64,000 nucleotides of DNA from assembly GCA_003149915.1 (NCBI GenBank), contig QAMK01000009.1, positions 32,904-96,903 on the forward strand, given 5' to 3'. Positions within the stretch are counted from its first letter, which is position 1. The number at the start of each line of letters is the position of its first letter. Below, piece by piece: positions 33,527-42,303 of this stretch. The notes below the pieces were generated by a model. That model was not told the origin of the DNA and searched no databases. It saw nothing but the letters and a program-made list of their open reading frames with translations. Origin of the DNA: Bacillota bacterium. Its GTDB lineage: Bacteria; Bacillota_I; Bacilli_A; RF39; UBA660. A program made the translations under genes and the position numbers.

Positions 33527-34439
33527 AAAAATAAAAATACTCATCTTGGCTTTGTGCGTTTTATGTTTAACTGGGTGTACAAAGACATTAAAGGATAGCG
33601 AAAATCATGTTGTTACGAATAGTACCGGTCAAAGCCTAACGGAAAATATTCTTTGTAAACCAACTGATGAAGCAACTTTGCAATTGTATCGTGATAATGG
33701 AGTCGATGTTGATAGCATGGTTTCTTGTGATGAATTTACCCCAATGGATGGTGGCTATGAAGGATTATGGGAAAGTATATTAGTTAAACCGTTAGCATTT
33801 TTAATTACATTTACTTCTCGTTATGTACATAGTGCGACGTTAGCAATGATTATCGTTACGATTGCAATTCGTTTAGCATTGTATCCATTGACTAATAAAA
33901 CAGCAATGCAATCTGAATTAATTAAAAACGCTACTCCAGAGCTAAATAGAATTGAAAAGAAATACGAAAATAAAACTGATCAAGATTCCTTAATGAGAAA
34001 GAGTCAGGAAATGACGATGGTATATAAAAAGTATAATATTAATCCATTGTCCGGGTGTCTATTTAGCTTTATTCAAATTCCATTGCTATTTGCCTTTTTG
34101 GAATCGATTAATCGTTTACCGGTTTTATATGAAGAAGATTTCTTAGGGATGCAAATGGGAACGACTCCGTGGGTCGGATTAATTAATCAGGGGAATTGGA
34201 TTTTCTTATTATTAGTTATCATAATTGGTTTGACAACTTATTTTTCTTTCAGTTTGAATCGTACAGCAGCTACTACCGAAGGAGATCCAATGGCAAGTAT
34301 GTCTAAAGTAATGACTGGTATGATTGTTGTAATGTCTTTCATGATGCCAGCAGCATTGGGAATCTATTGGGCAATTGCGAATTTGTTCACAATTGTACAA
34401 AATTTAATTGTAAAGAGGAGTAAGAAGATTTATGAATAA
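33516..34439 (+). CDS. yidC: Membrane protein insertase YidC/SpoIIIJ
   Basis: Inserts membrane proteins alone or with Sec; in Bacillus SpoIIIJ also enables sigma-G activity in the forespore. A lipoprotein signal (KILILALCVLCLTGC, Cys about residue 21) is followed by an extracellular segment and five membrane helices. Conserved features are ATLAMIIVTIAIRLALYPLTNKTAMQS, with Arg (about residue 126) in the groove, and GCLFSFIQIPLLFAFLESI. 307 aa, no large periplasmic domain, as expected for Gram-positives. It overlaps jag by 8 nt. Confidence 0.96.
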   Translation: MKHKKIKILILALCVLCLTGCTKTLKDSENHVVTNSTGQSLTENILCKPTDEATLQLYRDNGVDVDSMVSCDEFTPMDGGYEGLWESILVKPLAFLITFTSRYVHSATLAMIIVTIAIRLALYPLTNKTAMQSELIKNATPELNRIEKKYENKTDQDSLMRKSQEMTMVYKKYNINPLSGCLFSFIQIPLLFAFLESINRLPVLYEEDFLGMQMGTTPWVGLINQGNWIFLLLVIIIGLTTYFSFSLNRTAATTEGDPMASMSKVMTGMIVVMSFMMPAALGIYWAIANLFTIVQNLIVKRSKKIYE

Positions 34440-35052
34440 ACAAGTATTTACAGGAAAAACAGAAGAAGAAGCAATTAGTAAAGCAATGATTACGTTACAA
34501 GAGACGAGAGATCAATTGATTGTTTGTAATGTCGATAAACAATCTGGTGGTTTGTTTAAATCACCTAAAGTTGAGGTTGAAATTGTAACTAGAAGAGATG
34601 TTGTTGACTATATAAAAGAATTATTAAAGAAAATTACATCTAGTATGGGTGTAAAAGTCCAAATGGAATCTAAAGTTCGTGAAGGAATTCCTTCTATTAC
34701 ATTGTATTCTGATGAAGATGCAATTTTAATCGGTAAAAATGGTCGTACTTTGAATGCACTTGTAACGGTTGTAAGGCAATCTGTACTGAATTTAACTGGA
34801 GAACATTTTCACTTTCAGTTAGATGTTGCAGAATATAAGAAGAAACGCGAAAATAATTTAATTCGTTTAGCCAAAAAGACAGCTCGTGAAGTTGCTCATA
34901 CAAAAATTCCTGTAAAACTTGAAGCAATGAATTCTTATGAACGTCGTATTATTCATACTGCTTTGGTTGACTATTCAAAAGTTACAACGGTTAGTGAAGG
35001 GGAAGAACCAAATCGGTGTGTGGTTATTAAACCAGTAGAAGAAGAGAATTGA
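34432..35052 (+). CDS. jag: RNA-binding protein Jag/KhpB (SpoIIIJ-associated)
   Basis: A 206-aa cytoplasmic RNA-binding protein: Jag_N domain (MNKQVFTGKTEEEAISKA), a KH-like domain with IGKNGRTLNAL (about residues 100-110), and a C-terminal R3H domain with MNSYERRIIH. It partners KhpA in RNA binding and cell-envelope control. The gene overlaps yidC, so the two are co-translated as in Bacillus. Confidence 0.95.
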   Translation: MNKQVFTGKTEEEAISKAMITLQETRDQLIVCNVDKQSGGLFKSPKVEVEIVTRRDVVDYIKELLKKITSSMGVKVQMESKVREGIPSITLYSDEDAILIGKNGRTLNALVTVVRQSVLNLTGEHFHFQLDVAEYKKKRENNLIRLAKKTAREVAHTKIPVKLEAMNSYERRIIHTALVDYSKVTTVSEGEEPNRCVVIKPVEEEN

Positions 35053-35075
35053 TTTCTCTTTTTCTTTTGCATAAG

Positions 35076-35104
35076 TTTACTTAATTTTTAAGTTCTGTTA
35101 TAAT
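35076..35104 (+). promoter_or_regulatory. mnmE promoter
   Basis: TTTACT (35076-35081), 17-nt spacer, TATAAT (35099-35104). The Noc site at 35120-35139 lies in the initial transcribed region. Confidence 0.65.
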
Positions 35105-35119
35105 CAGTATCGTTATCAA

Positions 35120-35139
35120 ATTATTTCCCGGGAAATAAT
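35120..35139. promoter_or_regulatory. Noc-binding site in the mnmE leader
   Basis: ATTATTTCCCGGGAAATAAT, about 9-28 bp after the predicted start of transcription and ending 21 bp before the mnmE ATG. Confidence 0.9.
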
Positions 35140-35160
35140 TTTAGGAAGGGTGAGTCAGAT

Positions 35161-36516
35161 ATGAAAGATACAATTGCTGCAATTTCAACGACACTTGGTG
35201 TTGGTGCCATTGCAATTATTCGAGTTAGTGGAGAAGATGCAATTTCTATTGTCAATCGAATTTTTAAAGGAAAAGATTTGAGTCAAGTAGAATCTCATAC
35301 GATTCATTATGGTCATATTGTTGAAAATGGAGAAAATGTAGATGAAGTTTTAGTGTCTGTTATGAAATCACCTAAAACGTTTACGACAGAGGATGTAGTG
35401 GAAATCAATTGTCATGGCGGAATTGCTACAACGAATAAAGTACTAGAATTGGTTTTAGAAAATGGTGCTAGAATGGCAGAACCAGGTGAATTTACAAAAC
35501 GTGCATTTTTAAATGGTCGTATCGATTTGACACAAGCAGAATCTGTTATGGATTTAATAAATGGAAAAAGTGAACAAGCACGAAAAGTTGCTATGCGTGG
35601 AGTTGATGGAGAAGTTGGAAATCTAATTCGTATGTTGCGGCAACAAATGTTGGAACTTTTGGCAGCTATCGAAGTTAATATCGATTATCCAGAATATGAA
35701 GATGCTGAGGATATGACTACTAATAAAATTGCACCGGTATTAAAGAGTATTCAAGAAAAGTTACATCATATTATCGAACAGTCTGAAAATGGTGCGATTT
35801 TAAAAAATGGAATTCAAACGGTTATTGTTGGACGTCCGAATGTCGGCAAGAGTAGTATTTTAAATCGCTTGTTAAAACAAGATAAGGCAATTGTTACAGA
35901 TATTGCAGGTACGACACGTGACTTAGTAGAAGGTTCTATCACAATTTCTGGTGTTGCATTAGATATTATTGATACAGCCGGTATTCGTGATACGGATAAT
36001 GTTGTTGAAAAAATTGGAGTTGATAAAAGTTTATCATTAATTCCTAAAGCGGATTTAGTCATTGCAGTCTTTAATTGCAATGAGGTATTTAATGAAGAAG
36101 ATAAAGAATTGTTAAAGAAAATAGATGCTCATAAATCTATCATCGTATTAAATAAGAATGATTTACCTTCTAAAATCGATGAAAGTGTATTTGAGGGTTA
36201 TGCAGTTGTTCATACAAATACAAAGGATGTCGATGGTATTGATACATTGAGAAACAAAATCGTCGAGTTATTTCATTTGGATCAATTAGAAAAGAACGAT
36301 TACACTTGTCTTTCTAACATTCGTCAAATTCGCTTGGCCAAGGAAGCTTATCAAAGTATTTTGAATGCAGTATCTGGAGCAGAACAACTGTTGCCACCAG
36401 ATATGATTGAAATCGATATCAAAGATGCATGGAGTACTTTAGGAGAAATTATTGGAGAAACTTATTCTGATGAGTTAATCGATCAATTATTTAGTCAATT
36501 TTGTCTTGGGAAATAG
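35161..36516 (+). CDS. mnmE: tRNA-5-carboxymethylaminomethyluridine GTPase MnmE
   Basis: GTPase that with MnmG modifies U34 of tRNAs. A 451-aa protein with an N-terminal folate-binding domain (DTIAAISTTLGVGAIAIIRVSGE), a helical domain, and an inserted G domain with GRPNVGKSSILNRLL (about residues 223-237), DIAGTTRD, DTAGI and NKND. It ends in the invariant FCLGK with the functional Cys. Ribosome-binding site GGAAGGGTGAG. A Noc site sits in its leader. Confidence 0.98.
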   Translation: MKDTIAAISTTLGVGAIAIIRVSGEDAISIVNRIFKGKDLSQVESHTIHYGHIVENGENVDEVLVSVMKSPKTFTTEDVVEINCHGGIATTNKVLELVLENGARMAEPGEFTKRAFLNGRIDLTQAESVMDLINGKSEQARKVAMRGVDGEVGNLIRMLRQQMLELLAAIEVNIDYPEYEDAEDMTTNKIAPVLKSIQEKLHHIIEQSENGAILKNGIQTVIVGRPNVGKSSILNRLLKQDKAIVTDIAGTTRDLVEGSITISGVALDIIDTAGIRDTDNVVEKIGVDKSLSLIPKADLVIAVFNCNEVFNEEDKELLKKIDAHKSIIVLNKNDLPSKIDESVFEGYAVVHTNTKDVDGIDTLRNKIVELFHLDQLEKNDYTCLSNIRQIRLAKEAYQSILNAVSGAEQLLPPDMIEIDIKDAWSTLGEIIGETYSDELIDQLFSQFCLGK

Positions 36517-36521
36517 TTAAA

Positions 36522-36541
36522 ATTATTTCCCGGGAAATAAT
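36522..36541. promoter_or_regulatory. Noc-binding site between mnmE and mnmG
   Basis: ATTATTTCCCGGGAAATAAT within a 26-bp palindrome, starting 6 bp after the mnmE stop. A TATAAT (about 36580-36585) for mnmG lies about 40 bp downstream. Confidence 0.9.
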
Positions 36542-36610
36542 TTTTATAAAAAAAGTGTCATTTTTTGTAAATTTATACTATAATATGTTTGCTAAAAAGG
36601 AGTGATTTCG

Positions 36611-38485
36611 ATGGATTATGAAGTAGTTGTTGTCGGTGGCGGACATGCTGGATGTGAGGCTTGTTTAGCAACGGCACGAAAAGGTCATCGTACTGTTTTA
36701 GTGACTGGAAATTTTAAAAATGTAGGTGATATGCCGTGTAATCCATCTATCGGTGGTCCTGCAAAAGGTATTTTTGTAAGAGAAATCGATGCTTTGGGTG
36801 GTGAAATGGCTAAAGTGATCGATTCTAGTTCTTTACAGATGAAGTTATTGAATACGAAAAAAGGTCCGGCAGTTCAAGCATTACGAGCGCAAGCAGATAA
36901 AATCACGTATCCAAAAATGATGCAAGAAGCAATTCAGAAGCAAGAAAACTTAGATGTTATCGAATCGTTGGTAGAAAATTTAATTGTAGAAGACCAAAAA
37001 GTTTGTGGAGTTGTTTTAGAAGATGGAAGGAAAATTCGTTCTAAAATTGTTATTTTGACAACAGGAACATATTTGAAAGCATGTATTTTAGTTGGCTCTG
37101 AAAAGACAAGTAGTGGTCCTCATGGAGAAAGACCATCTCACTTTTTAAGTGATCATTTAAAAGAATTAGGTTTTCGGATTCAACGGTTAAAGACGGGTAC
37201 ACCGCCTAGAATTGAACGTTCTTCTATCGACTTTTCTAAGGCGAGTTTAGAACCAGGAGATTCTGTTTTACACACTTTTTCTTTCGATGAAGAACCCAAA
37301 TATAAAGTAGAAGATCAATTACCATGTTATTTGATTTATACTAATCAAAAGACTCATGATATTATCAAAGCACATTTAAATGAGTCTAGCATGTATGGCG
37401 GATATGTGTCTGGTGTCGGACCTAGATATTGTCCTTCTATTGAAGATAAAGTAGTTCGTTTTGCAGACAAAGAACGTCATCAGTTATTTTTAGAACCAGA
37501 AAGTCGATATTTTGATGATATTTACATTCAAGGATTTTCTACAAGTATGCCTCATTCTGTTCAAGAAGAAATGGTACACAGTTTGGAAGGGTTGGAACAT
37601 GCTAAAATATTGCGATACGCTTATGCGATTGAGTATGATGCTATCGATCCTTTGCAGTTACAACCATCTTTAGAAACAAAATTAATAGAAGGATTATTTA
37701 CAGCAGGTCAGATTAATGGAACGAGTGGTTATGAAGAGGCAGCAGCACAAGGATTAATGGCTGGAATTAATGCGTCTTTAAAACTAGAAGGTAAGGCACC
37801 GTTGATATTAAAGAGAAACGAAGCATACATTGGTGTTTTAATCGATGATTTAGTAACGAAAGGAACGAAAGAGCCATATCGAATGTTAACATCTAGAGCA
37901 GAGTATCGTCTTTTGTTGCGTCACGATAATGCGGATTTGCGCTTACGTGATTATGGATATCAAGTTGGTTTAATTGATGAAGAGCGGTATCACAAATTTT
38001 TAACAAAGAAAAAAAATATAGACGAATGCATTCAATTGTTAAAAGATACTAAAGTTACTCCAACTAAAGAAAATAACGAATATTTATCCTCTTTATCTTC
38101 GGCACCTATTTTCGATGGAGTTAGTTTGTTGAATCTTTTAAAAAGACCTGAAATAAAAATTGTTGATTTGAAACATTTTATTGATTTGCCATATTCTGAA
38201 GATATTTTGGAACAAGTAGAAATTACGGTAAAATACGAAGGTTATATCAATAAGGAATTAAAAGAAGCGAATCGTATGATGTCATTAGAAAATATTTTGA
38301 TTCCAAGTGATATCGATTATCAGAAAATTGTAAATATTGCTTCTGAAGCAAGACAGAAGTTGGAATTGGTTCGACCGATTTCAATTGGTCAAGCAAGTAG
38401 AATTAGCGGTGTTAATCCGGCTGATATTGCTGTATTGACGGTCTACTTAAAAAAATTGCATAAAGGAACGGAATCATATGACTAA
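36611..38485 (+). CDS. mnmG: tRNA uridine 5-carboxymethylaminomethyl modification enzyme MnmG (GidA)
   Basis: FAD-dependent partner of MnmE, 624 aa. FAD-binding VVVVGGGHAGCEA at residues 5-17, MPCNPSIGGPAKG, the GTPPRI segment with nearby conserved residues, GLFTAGQINGTSGYEEAAAQG and a C-terminal helical domain that contacts MnmE. Start at 36611 follows AAGGAGTG; an in-frame GTG three codons earlier lies within that site. It overlaps rsmG by 8 nt. Confidence 0.98.
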   Translation: MDYEVVVVGGGHAGCEACLATARKGHRTVLVTGNFKNVGDMPCNPSIGGPAKGIFVREIDALGGEMAKVIDSSSLQMKLLNTKKGPAVQALRAQADKITYPKMMQEAIQKQENLDVIESLVENLIVEDQKVCGVVLEDGRKIRSKIVILTTGTYLKACILVGSEKTSSGPHGERPSHFLSDHLKELGFRIQRLKTGTPPRIERSSIDFSKASLEPGDSVLHTFSFDEEPKYKVEDQLPCYLIYTNQKTHDIIKAHLNESSMYGGYVSGVGPRYCPSIEDKVVRFADKERHQLFLEPESRYFDDIYIQGFSTSMPHSVQEEMVHSLEGLEHAKILRYAYAIEYDAIDPLQLQPSLETKLIEGLFTAGQINGTSGYEEAAAQGLMAGINASLKLEGKAPLILKRNEAYIGVLIDDLVTKGTKEPYRMLTSRAEYRLLLRHDNADLRLRDYGYQVGLIDEERYHKFLTKKKNIDECIQLLKDTKVTPTKENNEYLSSLSSAPIFDGVSLLNLLKRPEIKIVDLKHFIDLPYSEDILEQVEITVKYEGYINKELKEANRMMSLENILIPSDIDYQKIVNIASEARQKLELVRPISIGQASRISGVNPADIAVLTVYLKKLHKGTESYD

Positions 38486-39182
38486 AGAAGAATTTATTTT
38501 AGCAGTTCAAGATTTAGGTATTTCTTTAACTGAACAGCAAATATCACAATTAGAAAAATTTTATCAATTGTTAATTTCTTGGAATGAAAAGATGAATTTA
38601 ACTCGTATTACAGATGTAGAAGATGTTTATTTAAAACATTATTATGACAGTTTAACGCTTTTAAAAGCCGTCGATTTGAGTCAAGTTTCTACTTTATGTG
38701 ATGTTGGAACTGGTGCTGGGTTTCCAGGAATCGTTTTAAAAATTGTATTTCCAAATTTGAAAGTAACTTTGGTTGATTCTTTGCAGAAGCGTGTTACTTA
38801 TTTGAATACAATTATTCAGGAGTTAGGATTGACAGATATTGTTGCATATCATGTTCGTGGTGAAGATTATGCGAAAGAACATCGTGAAGAATTTGATGTT
38901 GTCGTTGCTCGTGCTGTATCGGAATTGCGCATTATTGCAGAAATATGCATCCCGATGGTCAAAATTGGCGGACATTTCATAGCTATGAAGGGAAATGTTA
39001 CAGAAGAATTACTGCTTGGTAAACGTGCAGTTGGCGTTCTGTCTGGTCGTATCGAAGATTTGATTTCATTTTCTTTGCCAAACGATGCTGGAAATCGTAC
39101 TTTAGTAGTTGTTTCAAAACTTAAAAATACGGAGTTAAAATATCCTAGACCGATTGATAAAATCAAAAAAAGAGCATTGTAA
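38478..39182 (+). CDS. rsmG: 16S rRNA (guanine-527-N7)-methyltransferase RsmG
   Basis: SAM methyltransferase that makes m7G527 in 16S rRNA (GidB). 234 aa. Motif I DVGTGAGFPGIVLKI (about 74-88), VTLVDSLQKR, GRAEDYA-like RGEDYAKE and VVARAVSEL are in the usual order. Overlaps the end of mnmG. The noc promoter's -35 overlaps its stop codon. Confidence 0.97.
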   Translation: MTKEEFILAVQDLGISLTEQQISQLEKFYQLLISWNEKMNLTRITDVEDVYLKHYYDSLTLLKAVDLSQVSTLCDVGTGAGFPGIVLKIVFPNLKVTLVDSLQKRVTYLNTIIQELGLTDIVAYHVRGEDYAKEHREEFDVVVARAVSELRIIAEICIPMVKIGGHFIAMKGNVTEELLLGKRAVGVLSGRIEDLISFSLPNDAGNRTLVVVSKLKNTELKYPRPIDKIKKRAL

Positions 39183-39205
39183 TATAGTATGTTTTACGAT
39201 ATAAT
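39177..39205 (+). promoter_or_regulatory. noc promoter
   Basis: TTGTAA (39177-39182, overlapping the rsmG stop), 17-nt spacer, TATAAT (39200-39205). No Noc site is present here. Confidence 0.7.
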
Positions 39206-39244
39206 GTTATATAGGGTAAAAAGAATAAAGCGAGGGAATTAGCT

Positions 39245-40504
39245 ATGCAAGAAAATAATACACAAACCAATATTCGTAGTCAAGTTGTAGAATTATACGT
39301 TGATGATATTATTCCAAACCGATTCCAACCACGTGAAGTTTTTGATGATAAAGCATTACAAGAATTAGCAGCATCCATTAAAGAACACGGAGTGATTCAA
39401 CCAATTATCGTCCGTCGCTTGGGTGATAAATATGAAATTATCGCTGGCGAACGTCGTTATAAGGCTACTATTATTGCAGGATTCACAAAAATTCCGGCTA
39501 TTATTCGAAATTTAGATGATAAAGAAACTGCCAAGGTAGCCTTGCTTGAAAATTTACAACGAAAGGATTTAAGTCCAATTGAAGAAGCAAGAACTTATCA
39601 AAAGATTTTGGATTTAGATTCTATGACGCAAGAAGAACTAGGTAAAACGATGGGAAAGAGTCAAGCTGCTGTTGCTAACAAATTGAGGTTGTTGCAACTA
39701 TCTGATGAAGTTCAAGAAGCGCTATTGAATAATCAGATTTCGGAAAGACATGCCAGAAGTTTATTGAGTGTTACAGATAAAGAGAAACAAGTTGAATTAT
39801 TACACCGAATTATCAATGAAAAGATGACGGTTCGGGATTTGGATAATGAACTTAGAAATATAGGGGTTCTTTCATCTAACTCTAATGCAGTTGACCGTAA
39901 TATCTCTGCTGGAATGGACGTCAATTTAGATGTTTTGAAGTCCCAAGCAGAAGATATTCAACCAGAGGTTGTTCAGACTAATAACTTGAATGAATTATTG
40001 CAGGGAACGAAACAAGAAGTAATCGATCCAAATGCGATTGGACCTAAATTTAAGTTCTTGGATGATTTTGAAAAAAATTCATCTACATCTGCTCCTACAG
40101 TCAATCCTGCACCTGCTGCTCCAGTTGTAGAGGAATCACAACCAATTGTTCCTCCGACGGTGGTTGCACCAGCGAATACTGATACTGGTGTTCAACTAGT
40201 TCCAGGCTTAGTTGTAGAATCAGATAAGAAGAAGCCAGAGCAATTAGCGACTGATATTCCTGGTCTTAATCCTTCTGGTGCTAAACCAAATCAACAATGG
40301 ACGACGCCATCTGGAAATGAGGAATTGCCAATTCCTAACTTTAGAAAGAAACAAGAGGAATTGAAGTATACAATTCGTGATGCAATCAATGCATTTAGAG
40401 ATTTAACTGAGGCATTAGAGAAAAATGGTGTTAAAATCGATATTGAAGAAATCGATTTGGATAATTCTTATCAAATTAATATTCGACTTGATAAGCAGGG
40501 TTAA
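39245..40504 (+). CDS. noc: Nucleoid occlusion protein Noc (extended form)
   Basis: ParB-family CTPase that binds NBS sites and blocks Z-ring assembly over the nucleoid. The N-terminal CTP-binding domain has IPNRFQPR and AGERRYKA; the helix-turn-helix reads GKSQAAVANKLRLL followed by SERHARSLL. At the four ParB/Noc specificity positions it shows Gln, Lys and Arg like Noc, and Gln where Noc has Lys. The C-terminal dimer domain (about residues 372-419) begins YTIRDAINAFRDL. At 419 aa it is about 135 aa longer than B. subtilis Noc owing to a Pro/Ala/Val/Thr-rich linker (about 215-370). The N-terminal FSRFFG-type amphipathic membrane helix is missing. Confidence 0.88.
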   Translation: MQENNTQTNIRSQVVELYVDDIIPNRFQPREVFDDKALQELAASIKEHGVIQPIIVRRLGDKYEIIAGERRYKATIIAGFTKIPAIIRNLDDKETAKVALLENLQRKDLSPIEEARTYQKILDLDSMTQEELGKTMGKSQAAVANKLRLLQLSDEVQEALLNNQISERHARSLLSVTDKEKQVELLHRIINEKMTVRDLDNELRNIGVLSSNSNAVDRNISAGMDVNLDVLKSQAEDIQPEVVQTNNLNELLQGTKQEVIDPNAIGPKFKFLDDFEKNSSTSAPTVNPAPAAPVVEESQPIVPPTVVAPANTDTGVQLVPGLVVESDKKKPEQLATDIPGLNPSGAKPNQQWTTPSGNEELPIPNFRKKQEELKYTIRDAINAFRDLTEALEKNGVKIDIEEIDLDNSYQINIRLDKQG

Positions 40505-40533
40505 AATTAGAAACATCAGAGCAAAAACATATT

Positions 40534-40559
40534 GGAGGACATTTGTCTTCCTTTTTTTC
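40534..40559 (+). terminator. Intrinsic terminator after noc
   Basis: GGAGGAC / GTCTTCC stem (one G-U pair) with an ATTT loop (40534-40551), then T7. Confidence 0.85.
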
Positions 40560-40629
40560 TCTTTTTGTTTCCTAATGACCTAAAATTTGATACAATAAAA
40601 TAGACATATTATTAGAAAAGGTGATTCAG

Positions 40630-41418
40630 ATGGGTAAAATTATTTCTTTAGTTAATCAAAAAGGTGGCGTTGGTAAAACCACGACAAGTATTAATCTGTC
40701 TGCATCGTTAGCTGTACTAGGAAAAAGGGTTTTATTAGTAGATTTAGATCCACAAGGAAATACAACTACTGGTGTAGGATTTAATAAAGGGGATATCAAT
40801 TTAAGTGTATATGATGTTATCACTGGAAAATGTAATGTAGTGGATGCAATTAAAAAGACTGGATATAAAAACTTATATTTAATGCCAGCCACAATTAATT
40901 TGGCGGGTGTCGATATTGAATTGATGGAAAAGAGTAAAGAAGATTCTACGTTTGGGAAAGGAAAGCAACTGAAAAATGCTCTTGATCAAATCAGAGATAG
41001 TTTCAATTACATTATTATCGATTGTCCTCCTTCATTGGGACTTATTACAACGAATGCTTTGACAGCATCCGACTCTGTTATTATTCCAGTTCAATGTGAA
41101 TTCTTTGCGTTAGAAGGAATCACACAGTTATTAAACACAATCATGTTAGCACAAAAAAGTTTGAATCCAAATTTAAATATTGAAGGAGTTTTACTGACTA
41201 TGCTTGATTCTAGAACAAATTTAGGTCTAGAAGTGGTAGAAGAAATTCAAAAGTACTTCAAAGAGAGAGTTTATAATACGATTATTCCTAGATTGGTTCG
41301 CTTAACAGAAGCACCATCTCATGGAAAACCGATTATTGCATATGATCCAAAAAATAAAGGCTCAGAAGCTTATTTAAATTTAGCAAAGGAAGTGATTGAA
41401 CGAAATGGAAACATCTAG
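40630..41418 (+). CDS. parA: Chromosome partitioning ATPase ParA/Soj
   Basis: Deviant-Walker ATPase, 262 aa, without an N-terminal helix-turn-helix (chromosomal Soj type). LVNQKGGVGKTTTSINLSA (residues 7-25) holds the signature lysines; LLVDLDPQGNTT and YIIIDCPPSLG follow. With ParB it controls origin segregation and, in Bacillus, DnaA activity and sporulation. Start at 40630 after AAAGGTGATTCAG. It overlaps parB by 14 nt. Confidence 0.97.
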   Translation: MGKIISLVNQKGGVGKTTTSINLSASLAVLGKRVLLVDLDPQGNTTTGVGFNKGDINLSVYDVITGKCNVVDAIKKTGYKNLYLMPATINLAGVDIELMEKSKEDSTFGKGKQLKNALDQIRDSFNYIIIDCPPSLGLITTNALTASDSVIIPVQCEFFALEGITQLLNTIMLAQKSLNPNLNIEGVLLTMLDSRTNLGLEVVEEIQKYFKERVYNTIIPRLVRLTEAPSHGKPIIAYDPKNKGSEAYLNLAKEVIERNGNI

Positions 41419-42301
41419 TAAAAGAAGAGCACTTGGTATGGGTTTGGAAGAATTATTTCATAACGAACCATTAGATTACAGTCAACTAGAAGAAAAAATT
41501 GTCACTTCTACACCCAAAGAAGAAATTGTCGAATTAAATTTATCTGAACTTAGAAGTAACCCATATCAACCACGTAAAAATTTTGATCAGAAAGCTTTAC
41601 AAGAATTGGCAGATTCCATTAAAGAACATGGTGTATTTCAACCGATTATTGCTAAAAAAAGTGTCAAAGGATACGAAATTATTGCTGGTGAACGAAGAGT
41701 AAAAGCCTCTATTATGGCAGGTAAAGAAACGATTCCTGCAATTGTGCGTGATTTTTCTGATGAAGATATGATGGAGATTGCGTTACTTGAAAATTTACAA
41801 CGTGAAAATTTAAATGCTTTAGAAGAAGCAGAGGCATATAAAAAATTAATTACGACTTTATCCATCACCCAAGAAGATTTAGCCAAACGCATTGGAAAAA
41901 GCAGAAGTCATATAACGAACATGCTAGGATTGTTGACGTTGCCTGCCCCTGTAAAGGAGTTAGTTGTCAATGGTAGCATCTCGATGGGACACGCTAGAAC
42001 ACTTAGTAAAATTGAAAATGAACAAGAAATTATTTCTTTAGCCAACCGAATTATCAACGAGAATTTAAGCGTTCGTGATATCGAAGAAATTACAAGTGGT
42101 GATCACTATGAAAAGAAACAAAAAGTAGTAAGAAAGAATCCCGCTCATGAAAGCGATTACAGTTATATTGAAGAATCTTTATGTGAATTACTTGGAACAA
42201 AAGTGAAAGTTGGTCCTAAGAAATTAGTTATCTCTTTTGTAAACGATAGTGATTTGAACCGTATTTTTGATATTATTGAGAAAAACAATCGAGGTGAGTA
42301 G
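41405..42301 (+). CDS. parB: Chromosome partitioning protein ParB/Spo0J
   Basis: CTP-dependent DNA clamp loaded at parS, 298 aa. Begins SSKRRALGMGLEELF (the Arg/Lys-rich ParA-stimulating tail), then NPYQPRKNF, AGERRVKAS with the GERR CTP motif, LLENLQRENLNALEEA, and the helix-turn-helix GKSRSHITNML with SMGHARTL. The Arg and Gly at the specificity positions fit parS rather than NBS. Start taken at the ATG at 41405 inside the parA end. Target sites at 22689 and 22762. Confidence 0.97.
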   Translation: METSSKRRALGMGLEELFHNEPLDYSQLEEKIVTSTPKEEIVELNLSELRSNPYQPRKNFDQKALQELADSIKEHGVFQPIIAKKSVKGYEIIAGERRVKASIMAGKETIPAIVRDFSDEDMMEIALLENLQRENLNALEEAEAYKKLITTLSITQEDLAKRIGKSRSHITNMLGLLTLPAPVKELVVNGSISMGHARTLSKIENEQEIISLANRIINENLSVRDIEEITSGDHYEKKQKVVRKNPAHESDYSYIEESLCELLGTKVKVGPKKLVISFVNDSDLNRIFDIIEKNNRGE

Positions 42302-42303
42302 AG

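Noticed and set aside
34212..34400. Minus-strand frame rich in Cys and His opposite yidC.
   Set aside because: Antisense of conserved yidC codons; composition reflects the complement of membrane-segment codons.
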